Shown: positions 22,247-35,606 of the stretch, in pieces | Layout: every line of letters starts with the position of its first letter | Position numbering within the stretch: position 1 is the stretch's first letter | Assembly: GCA_030770545.1 (NCBI GenBank) | Contig: CM061106.1 | Coordinates: forward strand, 320,001-384,000 | Length of the DNA: 64,000 bases | Reading direction: 5' to 3' | From: Macropodus opercularis | Taxonomy: Eukaryota > Chordata > Actinopteri > Anabantiformes > Osphronemidae | Position numbers and translations under genes: made by a program | The notes under the pieces: model-generated | The model's input: only the letters and a program-made list of their open reading frames with translations | Database searches by the model: none | What the model was told of the DNA's origin: nothing

Positions 22247-23163
22247 GAAAACCTCAGAGACTTTAAGAAAACACAGAACGAGCCTCGACTGTTTTTAGAG
22301 CCAGTTTAATTCACCAAGTTGAAGAAGCATCAACACACGTTTAACAACGTTTGTACTGACACAACCAAGTTTTAAAGGATCTCTGGGTTGTTATGTGTAA
22401 AATTAATACACAAGTTATTAAGCATTGAAAATAAAACTGGAGTAGTTTCATGTTATGTTTTCATTAAATAGACGCTTTGAGAGAACGAGGCTGGTCCTGA
22501 AAGGTGTAAACACTTATTAATTCCCAGCTTCCTTAAACGTCTCAGTCTTTGACACAGATGCTCCAACTAGTTTGTCTTGTCCATCACAGATTGCATCCAA
22601 ACCTTGTTCTGAGGATTTCAGCTCTTCAAGGACTCAAACTCCTCAAATATTTTAATGTTGAGTTGTGACAACACCTTTATTGTTGTGATGATGATCACAC
22701 TCTGTTAAATGAGTTGAGGGAATGAACAACGCTTTGTTGGAGAGAACTTCTGAAGAGCGTCGTGGTTTCATGGCTCCATGTGTCAACATTTCTAACCAGC
22801 GCTTCATGGACATATTCAGCTCATGTCACAGGTACCAGCTGCAGCATCTGTAGACAGATATAGATCCTGAAACACAGGAAAGAGACGATGACACACGGGA
22901 AACGTGGCTTCACTTGGTCAGCGGAGCATCACACTGACTCGAAAAAAAAATCATCAGCTGACACAACAACAACAGTCGTCTTCATGATCACAACAAGCTT
23001 CTGGCTGATCTGATGCTGACTGTTCTCTCTGTCTCTGTCTTTCTGCCACAGCTTCACTGAGAAGGTTGGAGCTTTACAGGAAACACTGGAATCTCTGCTG
23101 TGACACTAACTGAGTTAACAAGACTGATGGAAGCAGCACAGACTGACTCCAACCTCTACTGAC
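22247..23163. other. 3' flank of the NLR gene
   Basis: Possible original last exon of the NLR gene on the minus strand starting at 22866 (acceptor 'gtgtttcag') and an AATAAA on the minus strand at 22677-22682. With the frameshifted LRR exon at 23164-23330 these would be 3' UTR. No B30.2 domain was recognised. Confidence 0.35.
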
Positions 23164-23170
23164 CTCAGAG

Positions 23171-26100
23171 TCACCAGACGACAGACTGGACCAGGTTACG
23201 AAGATGCTTCACTGATGAATCCTGCAGGTTGTTTCCTCTCAGGTCCAGTTGAGTCAGATGTGACGGGTTGGACTTCAGAGCTGAGGCCAGAGAATCACAG
23301 CTGATCTCTGACAACCTGCACCAACTCAATCTGAATAAAGAACCAAAGATGAAACAGTAGAAAACAAAGAGTCAGTTTGAAACCATTCAGTGTCTCATCG
23401 TGTGTTTGGAGCTGAAGACGCTTCAGGAAGTAGAAGTTTAGAAACTAGAAGCTCAGAGAAACATTTGATACTGAGGAAACATTTAATGGAGTCAAACTGA
23501 TGGAACCAGTCAAACAAGCAGATCCAGAACTTCTGATTACGGCATCTTGGGTTTGAATGTTGAGTCAGAACCAACATTATGGAGCCTTAGAAAAGTGTTG
23601 AAGCATCAGCTACTGGTCACAGATTTGATATTTTCTGACTAATTAAATGTTCTTTTGTTTATATTTTCAGTAATGAAATAAAGATAAAACGATTAAATAA
23701 AACTAAAAACAAATGAAACCACAGAAGAAGACACCAGACGTTACCATGGAGACCCTCAGTGTGGATCAGTAGAACATCAGCCTCATGTCTGCAGTTTAGC
23801 GTCAGCACAACGTTCACATCACATTAATCTACACAGAACTAAAACATGGAGTCTGACCTCAGAGTCTCCAGTCGACAGTGAGGACTCTCCAGAAAACCAC
23901 ACAGACGCTTCACTGATGAATCCTGCAGGATGTTTCCTCTCAGGTCCAGTTGAGTCAGATGCGACGGGTTGGACTTCAGAGCTGAGGCCAGAGAATCACA
24001 GCTGATCTCTGACAACCTGCAGCGACTCAAACTGAATAAAGAACCAAAGATGAAACAGAAAACAAAGAGTCAGCTTGAAACCATTCAGTGTCTCATCGTG
24101 TGTTTGGAGCTGAAGACGCTTCAGGAAGAAGAAGTTTAGAAACTAGAAAATAAACAGTGAACGGACTAAACCACAGAAGAAGAAAGCAGACGTTGCCATG
24201 GAGACCCTCAGTGTGGATCAGTAGAACATCAGCCTCATGTCTGCAGTTTAGCGTCAGCACAACGTTCACATCACATTAATCTACACAGAACTAAAACATG
24301 GAGTCTGACCTCAGAGTCTCCAGTCGACAGTGAGGACTCTCCAGAAAACCACACAGATGCTTCACTGATGAATCCTGCAGGATGTTGTGGCTCAGGTCCA
24401 GTTGAGTCAGATGTGACGGGTTGGACTTCAGAGCTGAGGCCAGAGAATCACAGCTGATCTCTGACAACCTGCAGAGACTCAACCTGAATAAAGAACCAAA
24501 GATGAAACAGTAGAAAACAAAGAGTCAGCTTGAAACCATTCAGTGTCTCATCGTGTAGATGAATCATTAATAACCAGTCAGATTTGTCCTGATCAGTGAT
24601 GTTCACGTTTAAAAGCCCACAGACAAAGAAATGGTTCACTTCACATTGTGACAATTCACCCTCCGACCACTGGAGGGCGCTCGTCCTCACCCCTCTTCTT
24701 CTTCGTTGGGTTTTTGTTCATGTTCCTGTTTCATTGGTTATTGGTTTCACCTGTTTGTTGTTTCCTGTTTTGTTTGTATTTAAGTTCCCCCTTGTCCCTT
24801 CATGCTTTGCTGGCTCGTCATTGGTGTTACCGCTTGTCATTAGGTTGACCACATTCGTATTTTTCTGGACCCATTTGTATGTAGTAAGTGTTCTATAGTA
24901 TTTGGAGTGTTGGTTTGTGTTTGTAGGTTTGGAGTTGATTTCTGTTAAAGTATGTGGGTGCCTGTTGAGGCTTGTTTGGGGTTTGTACTGTCTCACTTAG
25001 TTTGGTTAGTATTTAATGTATGGGTTTCGTTTGGGTTTAAGTGTAGTCCTCTTGTCCCTGTTTAGATTCCTGTTTCTGTTGGAGTGAAAGTCTGTCACTG
25101 TTCTGTCTGTGGTATGTTGTGGTTTAGTAGTATTTTGTTAAGTTACTCTGTCCTCTGATTTGTCTATTAAAGTATTAGTTACCATTCTTCAGTGTCTTGG
25201 GTTGTGCTATTGGGTCCTCCCCCTACAGTCTTGTTAGTGTGGGCACAGGCTCTAGTTTTGAGCAGCCCCCTTTGTATTTTCAGATCTTGTGAGTGGGAAG
25301 AGGCTCCTGAGGTTAAACTCTCCCCCTCGCGTTGGTTTGGCGCCATCGTGTGGCGATTTCTGGAGTCAGTACCAGGGGTTCAGGTCATCCCTGCCCCCGG
25401 GACTCCAGCGTAGTTTAGTCCTGAGGCGAGAGTTGTAACACACATGGATCACAAGGGATAGTTGCCTGTTCTTTCCAGGTGGGAAGTGTTTTGGTTTGTG
25501 TTGGTTTGAGTCGTGTCTGGTTTCACCTCATTGGATCCTGTATTCAAATGGTTGGGACTGAAACATCTCTGCACTGGTTTGTAGCTGAATGTTTCTTGAC
25601 TTTCAGAGCTACTGGAGTCTCGTTCTTTCAGTGTTATACTAAGTATTCAATGCTTCTCAGCCACTGCATCAGACAGTGGAGGCTCTGAGCAGCTCCTTCA
25701 GTGGAGACTGATCCAGAGTCAGTGTAGGAAGGAGCGGTGCCACAGATCCTTCATCCACTGCTGTTAGACTCTACAACCAACCAGTCTAACAGCCACCGTG
25801 CAGATCATCTGCTGTAGTTGATCTGGGACTTTATGTTCAGTGTCTGGTAGTTGGAACAGTCGTACATTTGTATAATGGATCTTGTTCTTTGCTCCACTTT
25901 CATCCTTTCACTTCTTGCTGATTGTTTGTAGCCGTGGTAACAGTTGAATTTCTCCACTGTGGGATCAGTAAAGAATGATCTTCTCTCATCTTCCATCCTT
26001 GGCTAATGAGGCTAAATCTTCTTCATCTCTCTGGTGCAGTGTGGTCCTTCATCCAACAGGAGGGGCCTCTTAGTTCTCCACATTTGTTGTGTGTCAGTCA

Positions 26101-29100
26101 GTGAGTGTGTATATTGTGTTGGCCACGGGTTTGTGTGTCTAGTGTGTCCTCCCTGGTCCGTGTCTCTGCTTGTGCTGTCCCTTGGCCTCTAGCTCGGTTC
26201 GTTGCTTTGGTTAACTCTTGTGGGTTAGAGTTGAGTCAGTCTCAGGCGTTGGCTTCACCTTGTCAGCTTCCTGCTCTAGCAGCTGCTTTGTGTTCTAGTT
26301 TTCTATTGGCTGCTCTTCTCCTGTCGTGTGCAGTGATTGGTTTGTTCTGGTGTTCAGGGATTCATTGACGTCATAGGTCTGTTACTGTCGTCTCTGGTTC
26401 TCTCAGAACCTTTGTGTCAGTCCTGTTCAGAGTGTTGCAGTTTCTGTTCTGGTTCCACAGTGTTTGTCCTTCTCTGTTATCTGAACTAATATCTGGTAAC
26501 TTGAGATTGGTCTCCGTCTCTTTCTGCATCTGGACCCTGCCCTGGTCCGGTTTGAGCTACTGCAACAATATCTCTGTGGTGTATTAGTCAAATGTGCTGC
26601 CTTTATATAAATATTATATTTTTTGCCTTCATAGATTTTGTAATAACAGATTCTCATTAGATTTATTTTCTGTCTGTGTCTTTTCATTTAAACCAAACCA
26701 AATGTGGCCTTAACTACAGACACTAGAAACCCTACGTGTTCAATGTATTTGAAGAGAGACGTGATGAACCAAATGTTAAATAACAGTGAGGCTGTAGCTC
26801 ATCGTTTACACGTTGGACACATCCTGACCTGAGACTTTCCAGATGGCACTGTGGGCTCTCCAGTCCAGCAGACAGCAGCTTCATTCTTGAATCCTGCAGC
26901 TTGTTGTTACTCAGGTCCAGTTGTCTCAGACTAGAGGACTGGGAGCTGAGAACTGAGGACAGAGCTTCAAGGCCTCTTTCTGAGATGTTACAACCACTGA
27001 GCCTGAAAAACAGTCAGAGACAGAGAGAAACCATCAGGAGTGTGGGTACTGGCTCAGAGAGGCCACTGCTTCCTGGACTATCAGTGACCCATGGGACAGA
27101 AACCTGCTCACTGTTTCTCTGTGGACATCACTAAATAAAGGTGATGCTGTGTTGACCCAGAGCAGCTTCAAACACCAGCAGCAGTGACTTCATGGATTTC
27201 TCTCCTTAGAACATTGGAACCATTAGAGACATTGATTCATTGGCTGGTGACTCTGTCTGACTGCTTGTCTCTTAGACTCAATCCCAACTAGATCACTCAC
27301 AGAAGTTCTTCCATTCATCAGCACGTCCACATTGAATCCAACCAACCAGTCTCTGCTACGTAGCTCAGGCTTTTCAGGCTGCTGTGGTCAAACCTTCACT
27401 GAACAGACCTGCTCTCAACCCTGGAGAACTAGCAGCTATAGGCCAACATCTAATCTGCCCTTTCTTTCTAAAGCCTTGAAGTCGTAGCCAGACGACCATG
27501 TGACCACCTGCGTAACAGAGAGGAACCCGAGGCAGGGGTCAAAGGTCAGTGACCAGGTGCCTTGATCATCCTGTTAGTTATTATTCAAGGTTCAGGAAGG
27601 AACCAGAGACTCAGTCATTGACTGAACTACTGATGTTCACTCTCCTCTGCTGTTGCTGTTACTCTCAACTGTCTGGAATCTGTTTCCATGATTCCAGTGT
27701 GTTGTCACTTCAACAGGTTTTAGTTCTATTAACACACGTTCAAGCTGTTAATGTGTCTAATGTGTAGATGGATCATTCAGCTCAGCTGCAGACGTCTCTG
27801 GCTGAGGACAACTCCAGGCTGTTGATACACATTTCAGTCATGTGAGGACTTACTCAGCTTTGTTGGAGGCTTTGACGACTGGCAGCAGCCTCAGCAGAGC
27901 CTCCTCTGAACCAGAGTATTTCCTCAGGTCAAACACGTCCAGATCTTCTTCTGATGACAGTAAGATGAAGACCAGAGCCGACCACTGAGCAGGAGACAGT
28001 TCACGTGTGGAGAGACGTCCTGATCTCAGGTTCTGTTGGATCTGCTCCACTAGAGAACCATCATTCAGTTCATTCAGACAGTGGAACAGGTTGATGCTTC
28101 TCTCTGCAGGCAGATCCTCTCTGAGCTTCTTCTTGATGTACTGGACTGTTTTCTGATTGGTCTGTGAGCTACTTCCTGTCTGTGTCATCAGACCTTGTAG
28201 TAGAGTCTGATTGGTCTGCAGTGAAAGACCCAGGAGGAAGCGGAGGAACAGGTCCAGGTGTCCATTTGGACTCTGTAAGGCCTGGTCCACAGCGTCCTGG
28301 TAGAACTGTTTTAGTTCATGTTTGTCTTTAAATACTTTAGATAACTTGGACCTTGATTGTTGCTGTGACAGCAGATTGACTCCAGAGTTGATGAAGGTCA
28401 GATGGACGTGAAGAGCTGCCAGAAACTCCTGAACACTCAGATGGACGAAGCAGAACACCTTGTCCTGGTACAGTCCTCTCTCCTCTCTAAAGACCTGTGT
28501 GAACACTCCTGAGTAAACTGAGGCTGCTCTGACATCGATGCCACACTCTGTCAGGTCTGACTCGTAGAAGATCAGGTTTCCTTTCTGCAGCTGCTCAAAA
28601 GCCACTTTTCCCAGAGACTCAATCATCTCCCTGCTCTTTTCATTCCAGTGTGGATCTGTCTCAGCTCCTCCATCGTACTTGATGTTCTTCACTTTGGTCT
28701 GAACCACCAGGAAGTGGATGTACATCTCAGTCAGGGTCTTGGGCAGCTGTCCTCCCTCTCTGGTTCTCAGCAGATCCTCCAGAACCGTAGCAGTGATCCA
28801 GCAGAAGACTGGGATGTGACACATGATGTGGAGGCTTCGTGATGTCTTGATGTGGGAGATGATGGTTGTGGCCTGCTGCTCATCTCTGAACCTCTTCCTG
28901 AAGTACTGCTCCTTCTGTGGGTCAGTGAACCCTCTGACCTCTGTCACCATGTCAACACACCCAGGAGGGATCTGATTGGCTGCTGCAGGTCGTGTGGTGA
29001 TCCAGAGGCGAGCAGAGGGAAGCAGGTTCCCCCTCATGAGGTTTGTCAGCAGCACATCCACTGAGGTGGACTCTGTGACATCAGTCAGGGTTTCAGTCTG

Positions 29101-32025
29101 GTGGAAGTCCAGAGGAAGTCGACTCTCATCCAGACCGTCCAAGATGAACACGACCTGGAACTGTTCAAAGCTGCAGATTCCTGCTGCTTTGGTTCCAGTG
29201 AAGAAGTGATGAACAAGTTCCACCAAGCTGAACTTTTGCTCTTTCAGCACGTTCAGCTCTCTGAAGGTGAATGGAAATGTGAAGTGTACGTCCTGGTTGG
29301 CTTTGCCTTCAGCCCAGTCCAGAGTGAACTTCTGTGTCAGGACTGTTTTCCCAACGCCAGCCACTCCCTTGGTCACCACGGTTCTGATGGGTCCATCTCT
29401 TCCAGCTGAGCCTTTAAAGACGTCTTCTAGTCTGATGGTTGTTTCTGCTCTGTGTGGTTTCCTGGAGGCTGCTTCAATCTGTCTGACCTCATGTTCATGG
29501 TTGACCTCTCCAGTCCCTCCCTCTGTGATGTAGAGCTCTGTGTAGATCTGGTTCAGAAGGGTTGGGTTTCCTGCTTTAGCGATGCCTTCAAACACACACT
29601 GGAACTTCTGCTGCAGCTGAGATTTAAGCTGACGCTGACAAACTGGAGCAGGAGATCCTGAACAAACACAAACAATGATTGAGGCCATTTAATGGTAGTA
29701 AATAGTAAATGTGTGACTGTGTGTGTGATATTAAACATTGAGTTAAATCCTCTTACTGCTCTGCAGACAGTCAGCCAGCTCCTCCTGCTTCATCCTCCTC
29801 AGGAAGTTCAGTGTGATCTTCAGAAATGCGTCTCTGCTCCTCCTCTGCTCTTCATCCTCACCATCCAACGCCTCCTCATCCTGCCTCTGACTCTCTAAGC
29901 ATTCTGGGTAATCTGGACTCAGAACCTTCTGGATCTTCTTCAGCTCCTTCTTCACAAACGTGACAATGTTTTCCTCCAGCAGCTGGAACAGAAACTCTAT
30001 GAATGACACCATCCAACTAAAAGCATGGAGCCAAACATCAGATCCATGTTGGACACACTGACAATCCACTGGTGTAAAAGTGCAGCATGGAGACGATTGA
30101 ACACAACAGATGAAAGTAGTGGTTGTCCATGTACAGACCATAAACATGGAGTCCAGGTGTGTTTGGTGCTGCTGGGCAGACTGACCACTGGGAACCTCTG
30201 AGCTCTGCTGGTCCACTCTGTGGAGGAACCATGAAGAATGAGCTCACATGATGTGAGTCCACACAGAGACACACACAAGGTAAAGGTCCATGAAGTGATG
30301 CTTGATGTGAGCAGTGAGTCAGAGACTCCCTGTAGCGGTGAAGCTTTACTGTCACAGTCTCAGCAGCTCTGAACAACATCTATCTCTGCCTCCCTCACTG
30401 AACAATGCTGACGTGTTGGAACAAGGCGTCTAGAGACAGAGTCTGCTGGGATCAGACTGGTTGTACTGGGCAGCTCCCAGTGGGAATGTGTTGAACTGTG
30501 TGAGTCTGAGGCAGAGCTGCTGCTCACACTAGTAACATTGAACCACTTCCTCCATTCATTCATTGTTGGATCCTACATCAAAGTTCAGACGTCAGCTCTG
30601 GTGCTGACACTGGGGACAAACAGTCGTCTCCACTTACTGCAACAACATCAACTAAAGTCTAACAGCAGGAACTTCAACCTACTGCTGGAAGACATTTGAG
30701 CCAAATCTGCACGTAGAGAACGTCAATAACCAGATTGGATCAGAGTTGAACATTTGTGGTTCAGCTGCTTCCTTTGACGTCTGCCTGCAAGTCAGCACTT
30801 CATTAGAAGAGGAGCAGCCCCTGTGACCCTCTACAGGATCAGAGCTTTAGCTACTGGCTGGATGGAGATTTGATCCATGATCAGAGTGTTTGCTGGAAGA
30901 ACAGTGAAGAAAGCTTCTCCTTCACATTAACACTAAACACAAACCAACTGACTCACATCACAAACAAACAACACGACTATTGATCATCATAGAAAGTTTA
31001 CATCAGATTGTTCAACCTGATTCAACCTGACAACAACTCACTTTGACTCTGATGCAGGTTGGTCTTTAAAATCAATAGGCTCCATCTTTGACCAGTTGCT
31101 CTTGAAGGACACACAACTGGGTTCAGGTCCAGCTTCAGCAGGTTCTCGTCTCTGATGGGACCTGAAATAATATTTTTTTTAAATCTGTTATGTCATCATA
31201 AATATTAATATATAGTGAAAACAATGCAACTTTTTATGAAATAAATGTTCAAACCTCTTCTTGGGTCGACTGCTTCTCCAAGACGCAGAGTTGTATCCAT
31301 ATAGAGATTTTAGTTTTCGATGACTCCTGGAAGAAATGCTCATAATACATAATACAGCAACAACCATAGAATAAACAACTTGGAAATATTAATTATTTAA
31401 AGGCCTGTTATGACATATATCAGTTAACATTGTTTTACGAGTATATGAGTAAACAGGTACAAAAACTAAAACCTAGATCATCTGCACTCACACCAACTTT
31501 ATCCAAGTTGTATCAAAACCATTAACTATACACAATTTATTTTCATTCCACTAATAAATACTAATGTTATTAATTTACTTTCTGTCTGACAAATGTTCAC
31601 AAGCTTCTCCTTCACATTAACACTAAACACAAACCAACTGACTCACATCAGAAACAAACAACAAAACTATTGATCATCATAGAAACAACTCACTTTGACT
31701 CTGATGCAGGTTGGTCTTTAAAGTTAATAGGCTCCATCTTTGACCAGTTGCTCTTGAAGGACACACAACTGGGTTCAGGTCCAGCTTCAGCAGGTTCTTG
31801 TCTCTGATGGGACCTGATAGAAAAACAACTTAGTGACTCTCACATATTCAGTGGACGTTTCCTTCATCAATGACCAATAATAGTGAATCTTAAACAGTGT
31901 GTGTGACTTGGAGACAGAATCATCAGATGGTCTCAGTCATCTCACCTCTGAGCTTTGGTCTTTGTCTCCACTCTTCTGGTTTTAGAGGGAGGGGCTCCCT
32001 CCTCTCTGTCCTCACACTGAGTCAT
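23171..32025 (-). CDS. NLRC3-like NACHT/LRR immune receptor (fish-specific NLR)
   Basis: Ten minus-strand coding exons: 31946-32025, 31694-31813, 31042-31161, 30139-30217, 29757-29982, 27854-29657, 26829-27002, 24310-24483, 23858-24031 and 23171-23330 (to stop), all phases consistent, 1036 aa. Exon 1 encodes MTQCEDREEGAPPSK; exons 2 and 3 are near-identical 120-bp repeats (EPSCVSFKSNWSKMEP). The 1804-bp exon carries the FISNA region and NACHT domain with Walker A GVAGVGKT (about residues 306-313) and Walker B FILDGLDESR (about 379-388). Four LRR exons follow, each 58 aa except the last. Exon 10 is 167 bp instead of 174: a 7-bp deletion shifts the frame into TGA (23171-23173). A cytosolic pattern sensor or regulator is expected; no B30.2 exon was found. 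The exact ligand is unknown. Confidence 0.9.
24647..25440. mobile_element. Solo LTR in NLR intron with 5-bp target-site duplication
   Basis: A 794-bp element begins TGTGAC and ends GTAACA, flanked by CACAT (24642-24646 and 25441-25445). It is the same family as 1720-2518: both share 'gagggcgctcgt' near the start and 'ggcgccaycgtgtggcgatt' plus 'gggactccag' near the end. It lies between NLR exons 7 and 8, in sense with the first LTR on the + strand and thus opposite to the NLR gene. Confidence 0.93.
25620..25996 (+). mobile_element. LINE 3' end (Rex1/L2-like) in NLR intron
   Basis: A decayed C-terminal coding remnant around 25650-25790 is followed by a 3' UTR ending 'gaatttctccactgtgggat' and 'cagtaaagaatgatcttctc'. 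This matches the tails at 1432 and 63760 in type. Confidence 0.55.
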
Positions 32026-32641
32026 ATCCACATCAGCTCACACACACTTTCTACCTTCATGTGGAGACAAACACAAATCATTCACCTGCACATCAACTGA
32101 AATCCTCCTTCCATCATTAGTCAAATATCAGCTGCTCCTGGTCGTATCTTCTTCTCTGTTTCGTATTTGCTGCCTTTAAAAGTCTAACACGTCTCCCTGA
32201 GTAAAGACAAACCAGCTACAGCCTCCTAATGTGACTGTTGCAGTGCTGGACCATTGTGGCCATAGTCAGATTCTCCAGACGGATTCAGTCCCAGTCAGTG
32301 AGGACAGTAACTGACGCTGACGTTCACGGAGCCGAGGACGGACAAACGTCCACCGAGGCCTAGTTTGCATTTATTGCAACGGACAGGAGAGAGGAAGAAC
32401 AAATGTGGGAGGAAAAGACAGTTCAAATATATTTACAGCTGAAAATCAGCCAATTTCCTTTGCTTCTTGGTCAGTTTGATGTTTGTAGTTTTACCATTGA
32501 AGCAGACGTCTCATTTCAAAATAAATTACTCCTAACATATGCACAGTAAAATAAGTTGATACTCAGTGTGGTAGTACTCTATGAAGTACTCAGTACTATG
32601 AAGGAAGGTGATCTACTAATTAGAGGAACAGGTTTTTATGT
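32026..32641. other. Upstream region of the NLR gene
   Basis: No exon recognised. A 48-bp segment (32328-32375, around 'gacggacaaacgtccaccg') recurs at 34612-34662, and the stretch 32540-32640 recurs at 36206-36300 and 36376-36480. Confidence 0.45.
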
Positions 32642-32985
32642 TAAATCTGGAAAAGAGGTCATTTGCGTTTTATCCATTTCATTAGTGAATATTTCTAAAC
32701 GTACACAGTCAATTATGTCCTATTATAATTTGCGTTATTAGTATCATGATCACGTCATCATCAACCGTAATTATCGTACGAATCTCGCACTTAGAATCCA
32801 GTGTCGGCTGATTGGAAACAGCGGCTCAGTGACGCAGTACCGTCAGAACCATTCGTTCATTTCTCCTGAACGTGTTGATACAACTATTCCCCGTCCAGCA
32901 TGAAACCATGAAACGAGCTTTAACTGCAGAGTCGCCAAACTCACGAAAAGTGAGAAAAACAACAGAAACAGTCGCTAAATCTGTC
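32642..32985 (+). repeat. Left arm of a large imperfect inverted repeat
   Basis: Bases 32642-32840 are the reverse complement of 35891-36162, and 32908-32982 of 35611-35678. Shared words include 'gaatatttctaaacgtacac', 'agtcaattatgtcctattat' and 'acagaaacagtcgctaaatc'. Confidence 0.85.
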
Positions 32986-32998
32986 GCTGGTTTCAGGA

Positions 32999-33180
32999 AG
33001 TCGCCATGTTGGAAAAACTGACTCTACTGACACAACATGGAGGAGAAAGTCTGTTCATCACATCCTCACGAGGTTTAACGAGCGAACAGCAGATTTGTGC
33101 TGTTTGACGAACAAACTAACAGTTAACAGTTAGTGTGAAAACAAAGAGTCAAATGCTTCACCTTAAAATGGAGGAAATTC
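32999..33180 (+). repeat. Local direct repeat, copy 1 of 3
   Basis: Contains 'cacaacatggaggagaaagt' and 'ctgttcatcacatcc'; copies 2 and 3 are at 35688-35883 and 37176-37318. A second local direct repeat pair is 33635-33760 and 36540-36672 (shared 'gggtttacagcagagca'). Confidence 0.85.
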
Positions 33181-34690
33181 ACTGACGCTCGACGCAGAGT
33201 GAAAATAACAGGAAGTGGTGGAAAAGGCTGGAACAGGGAATCTGATCCTTTTCTGGATGTGGGCGGGTCCATCCAACACATATCGATACCAACGTTCGTA
33301 TCGGTATTAATCGATATCCGTTGAAAAATATCGATACTTTGGTTTAACTCTTGTCACACAATAAGATATCTGATCTGCTTTCCTGTGCTATGCACTGCTT
33401 CCATTTCTTAGAAAGGTTGTGGCCTTGTCGCGGGGACCATGAGTTAGAGAGACGTTCCCTGCGGACAGTAGTGTTTTAATGTTTACGCTCATGTTAAACA
33501 CTGTCATCATTAAATTGATAATTGATAATATTTACTCGATATCGGATCGTTACTGAAATCTGTGGTGTCGTCCACCACTAACGCTGAACTTCTTCTTCTT
33601 CTTCTTCTGTGGTTTTTAATTGCGGTGAAACCAACGTCGTTCGCTCATCCGTCGCGCTTTAAAAATGTCAAGCGTCCTTATTTTAGGGTTTACAGCAGAG
33701 CATTAAACGCGGCGGAAGCTATTTTGTTTTCATAATAAGACGTCTGATCTGCTCTAATTATATATTACTACAAAATAAATATGAACACACGACAAAGCTG
33801 TCACCTCACAAAGAACTGCGGACTTATTATTAGAACTTAAATATGGCATTTCCTACTGAAAATACAGTATAAGTTGTCCACTTTGATGCTGAATTAAATG
33901 ACTGTGTGCATAAAGCCAAAAGACCTAAATACAGGACTGACTTACACAGACATCAACTCCAGTCTGAGGTTATAACTGTCTGAGAGAAAAGAGAACGTCT
34001 CCATGTGGTCGCTGCATTTTACTGGAGGTTATTTGTTAATAACTTCACGTCATGTGACCTATATATAACGTGTGTGTACATGTCCCACAGGACACAACCC
34101 TCTATGTCCAGTGTTAGGACAACACTGACATCACATGATGAATGAACACGTCACATGTCTGACACGTGGCTGAATCTGTTTCCCAGAGAGATTTTCAGCC
34201 TAATGTTGAATATCTGACTCCAAACCAGCTTCACTGTGGTGAGTTAGTGCTGCTCACTAGATAAAACATCTGACACTGGACTAAATGGAAAAAGAGGAAC
34301 CAGGTTCTATGTAGGGTCACATGGACACTTCCTCTGTTTCCTGCTGCCTCACAAACAAATAAATACTCGAATACTTTATGTTCATATGGAGGAAATTCAC
34401 TGAAGCCCAGACAAAGTGAAATGAACAGGAGCAGGAAATCTCTGCCAGCATTGCTCAGTAAGTAGCTGCTAAACGTCGTCGTCCCTGATGTTTGGTCCTG
34501 TCCAGCAGTTCAGTAGCAGCATGTTCTGCTGCATCGAGGACAGTTTTGCTCTTTCAGGAGGAGCAGGCATCAGGGGGAGTCAGCAGAAGACCCCACCCAG
34601 GCAGCAGGACCCTGCAGCCGAGCCGAGAACGGACAAACGTCGACCGTGGCCTAGTTTGCACTTCTGCGAGGGGGAATGGTCAGCCCGGGG
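33181..34690. other. Spacer of the inverted repeat, no gene recognised
   Basis: AT-rich. It includes an ATCGAT-rich segment (33281-33345) and a (CTT)n tract near 33590. No coding exon seen. Confidence 0.4.
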
Positions 34691-34699
34691 GAATTGTGG

Positions 34700-35380
34700 G
34701 TAATGGATTGTGTAAATAGTTCTTCTTCTTCTTCTTCTTCTTTCCGTTTTATGGCGGGCGGCATCCAGTGATAAGGTGCATTACCGCCACCTACTATGCT
34801 GGAGTGTGGATCAGGGTTGCAGGAGGAAAACAAACAAACAAAAAAAAACCAACAACAACTACACTCAACTTATTAGTCCCGTGTTTTTCAGAAATGTCAG
34901 TAGTGCTCTATAACTCCCTGATTGATTGAGTATGTGCTTTAAATCTAATCCCTGTGCTTCAAGTGATCGCTCCATTGTCTCCCTCTCTGACCTATATTCT
35001 TGACAGTGACATAGCACGTGTTCTATTGACTCCTCTAATTCACAAAAATTACATAGACCCGTCTGGTGTTTCCCTGTTCGGTGCAGTGACTTATTCAGCT
35101 TTGTGTGCCCTAATCTTAACCGTGATATTACCTTGTCCTCCTTTGTGTTTCCTACTGTTGCCCTCATTTGCCCCACTTCCTTCTGAATGTTATACAGATG
35201 TCTGCCTGTTTTTTGTGTAAATAGTTCTGTGTGTGCATTGTTTATGTAGGTGTGGTTGTGTGTAGTTCTTGTTATGTAGGGTGCGTCTTGTGGCCGACAC
35301 CGTGGGGGAACTGTGTGTAGGAGTGACCACCCTGCTGACTGGCCAATGTGTGTGTTCAAAAAGCTCCGCTGTCACTGTGT
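34700..35380 (-). mobile_element. I/Nimb-like LINE, C-terminal fragment
   Basis: Minus-strand frame 34878-35359 encodes 'SRLRLGHTKLNKSLHRTG' and a zinc knuckle 'CNFCELEESIEHVLCHC' (C-x2-C-x8-H-x3-C form), ending 'LTFLKNTGLIS' before the stop. This arrangement after an RNase H region is typical of I/Nimb-clade LINEs. The 3' end is a (GAA)n tract on the minus strand (TTC run at 34720-34741). The 5' end is truncated near 35380. It sits inside the spacer of the inverted repeat. Confidence 0.75.
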
Positions 35381-35606
35381 CTGGAGAAAACTGTAAAAAT
35401 GCAGGAGCTGTGTCTGCTTTCATAAAGCAGCTCGAGACACTTGGGGTCGTGTGGTGCATGGGACACAAGTGTTCTCTCATCCGCCTGCCACGTTGAACAG
35501 TTCACTCTATATTAGCCTGCTAGCACCCAAGCTAGCCGTTAGCTAGGGCTAGTTAGCTTCCGCTCCTCCGCCCACCGTTACAATATGTACGTTATAATTA
35601 CAGATT

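Noticed and set aside
22741..23163. B30.2 (PRY/SPRY) exon expected at the end of many fish NLRs
   Set aside because: No frame with PRY/SPRY motifs could be found downstream of the LRR exons; only a short possible terminal exon at 22866.
28648..29661. Plus-strand frames opposite the NACHT exon
   Set aside because: Antisense shadows of the 1804-bp NLR exon; no domain, no splice logic.
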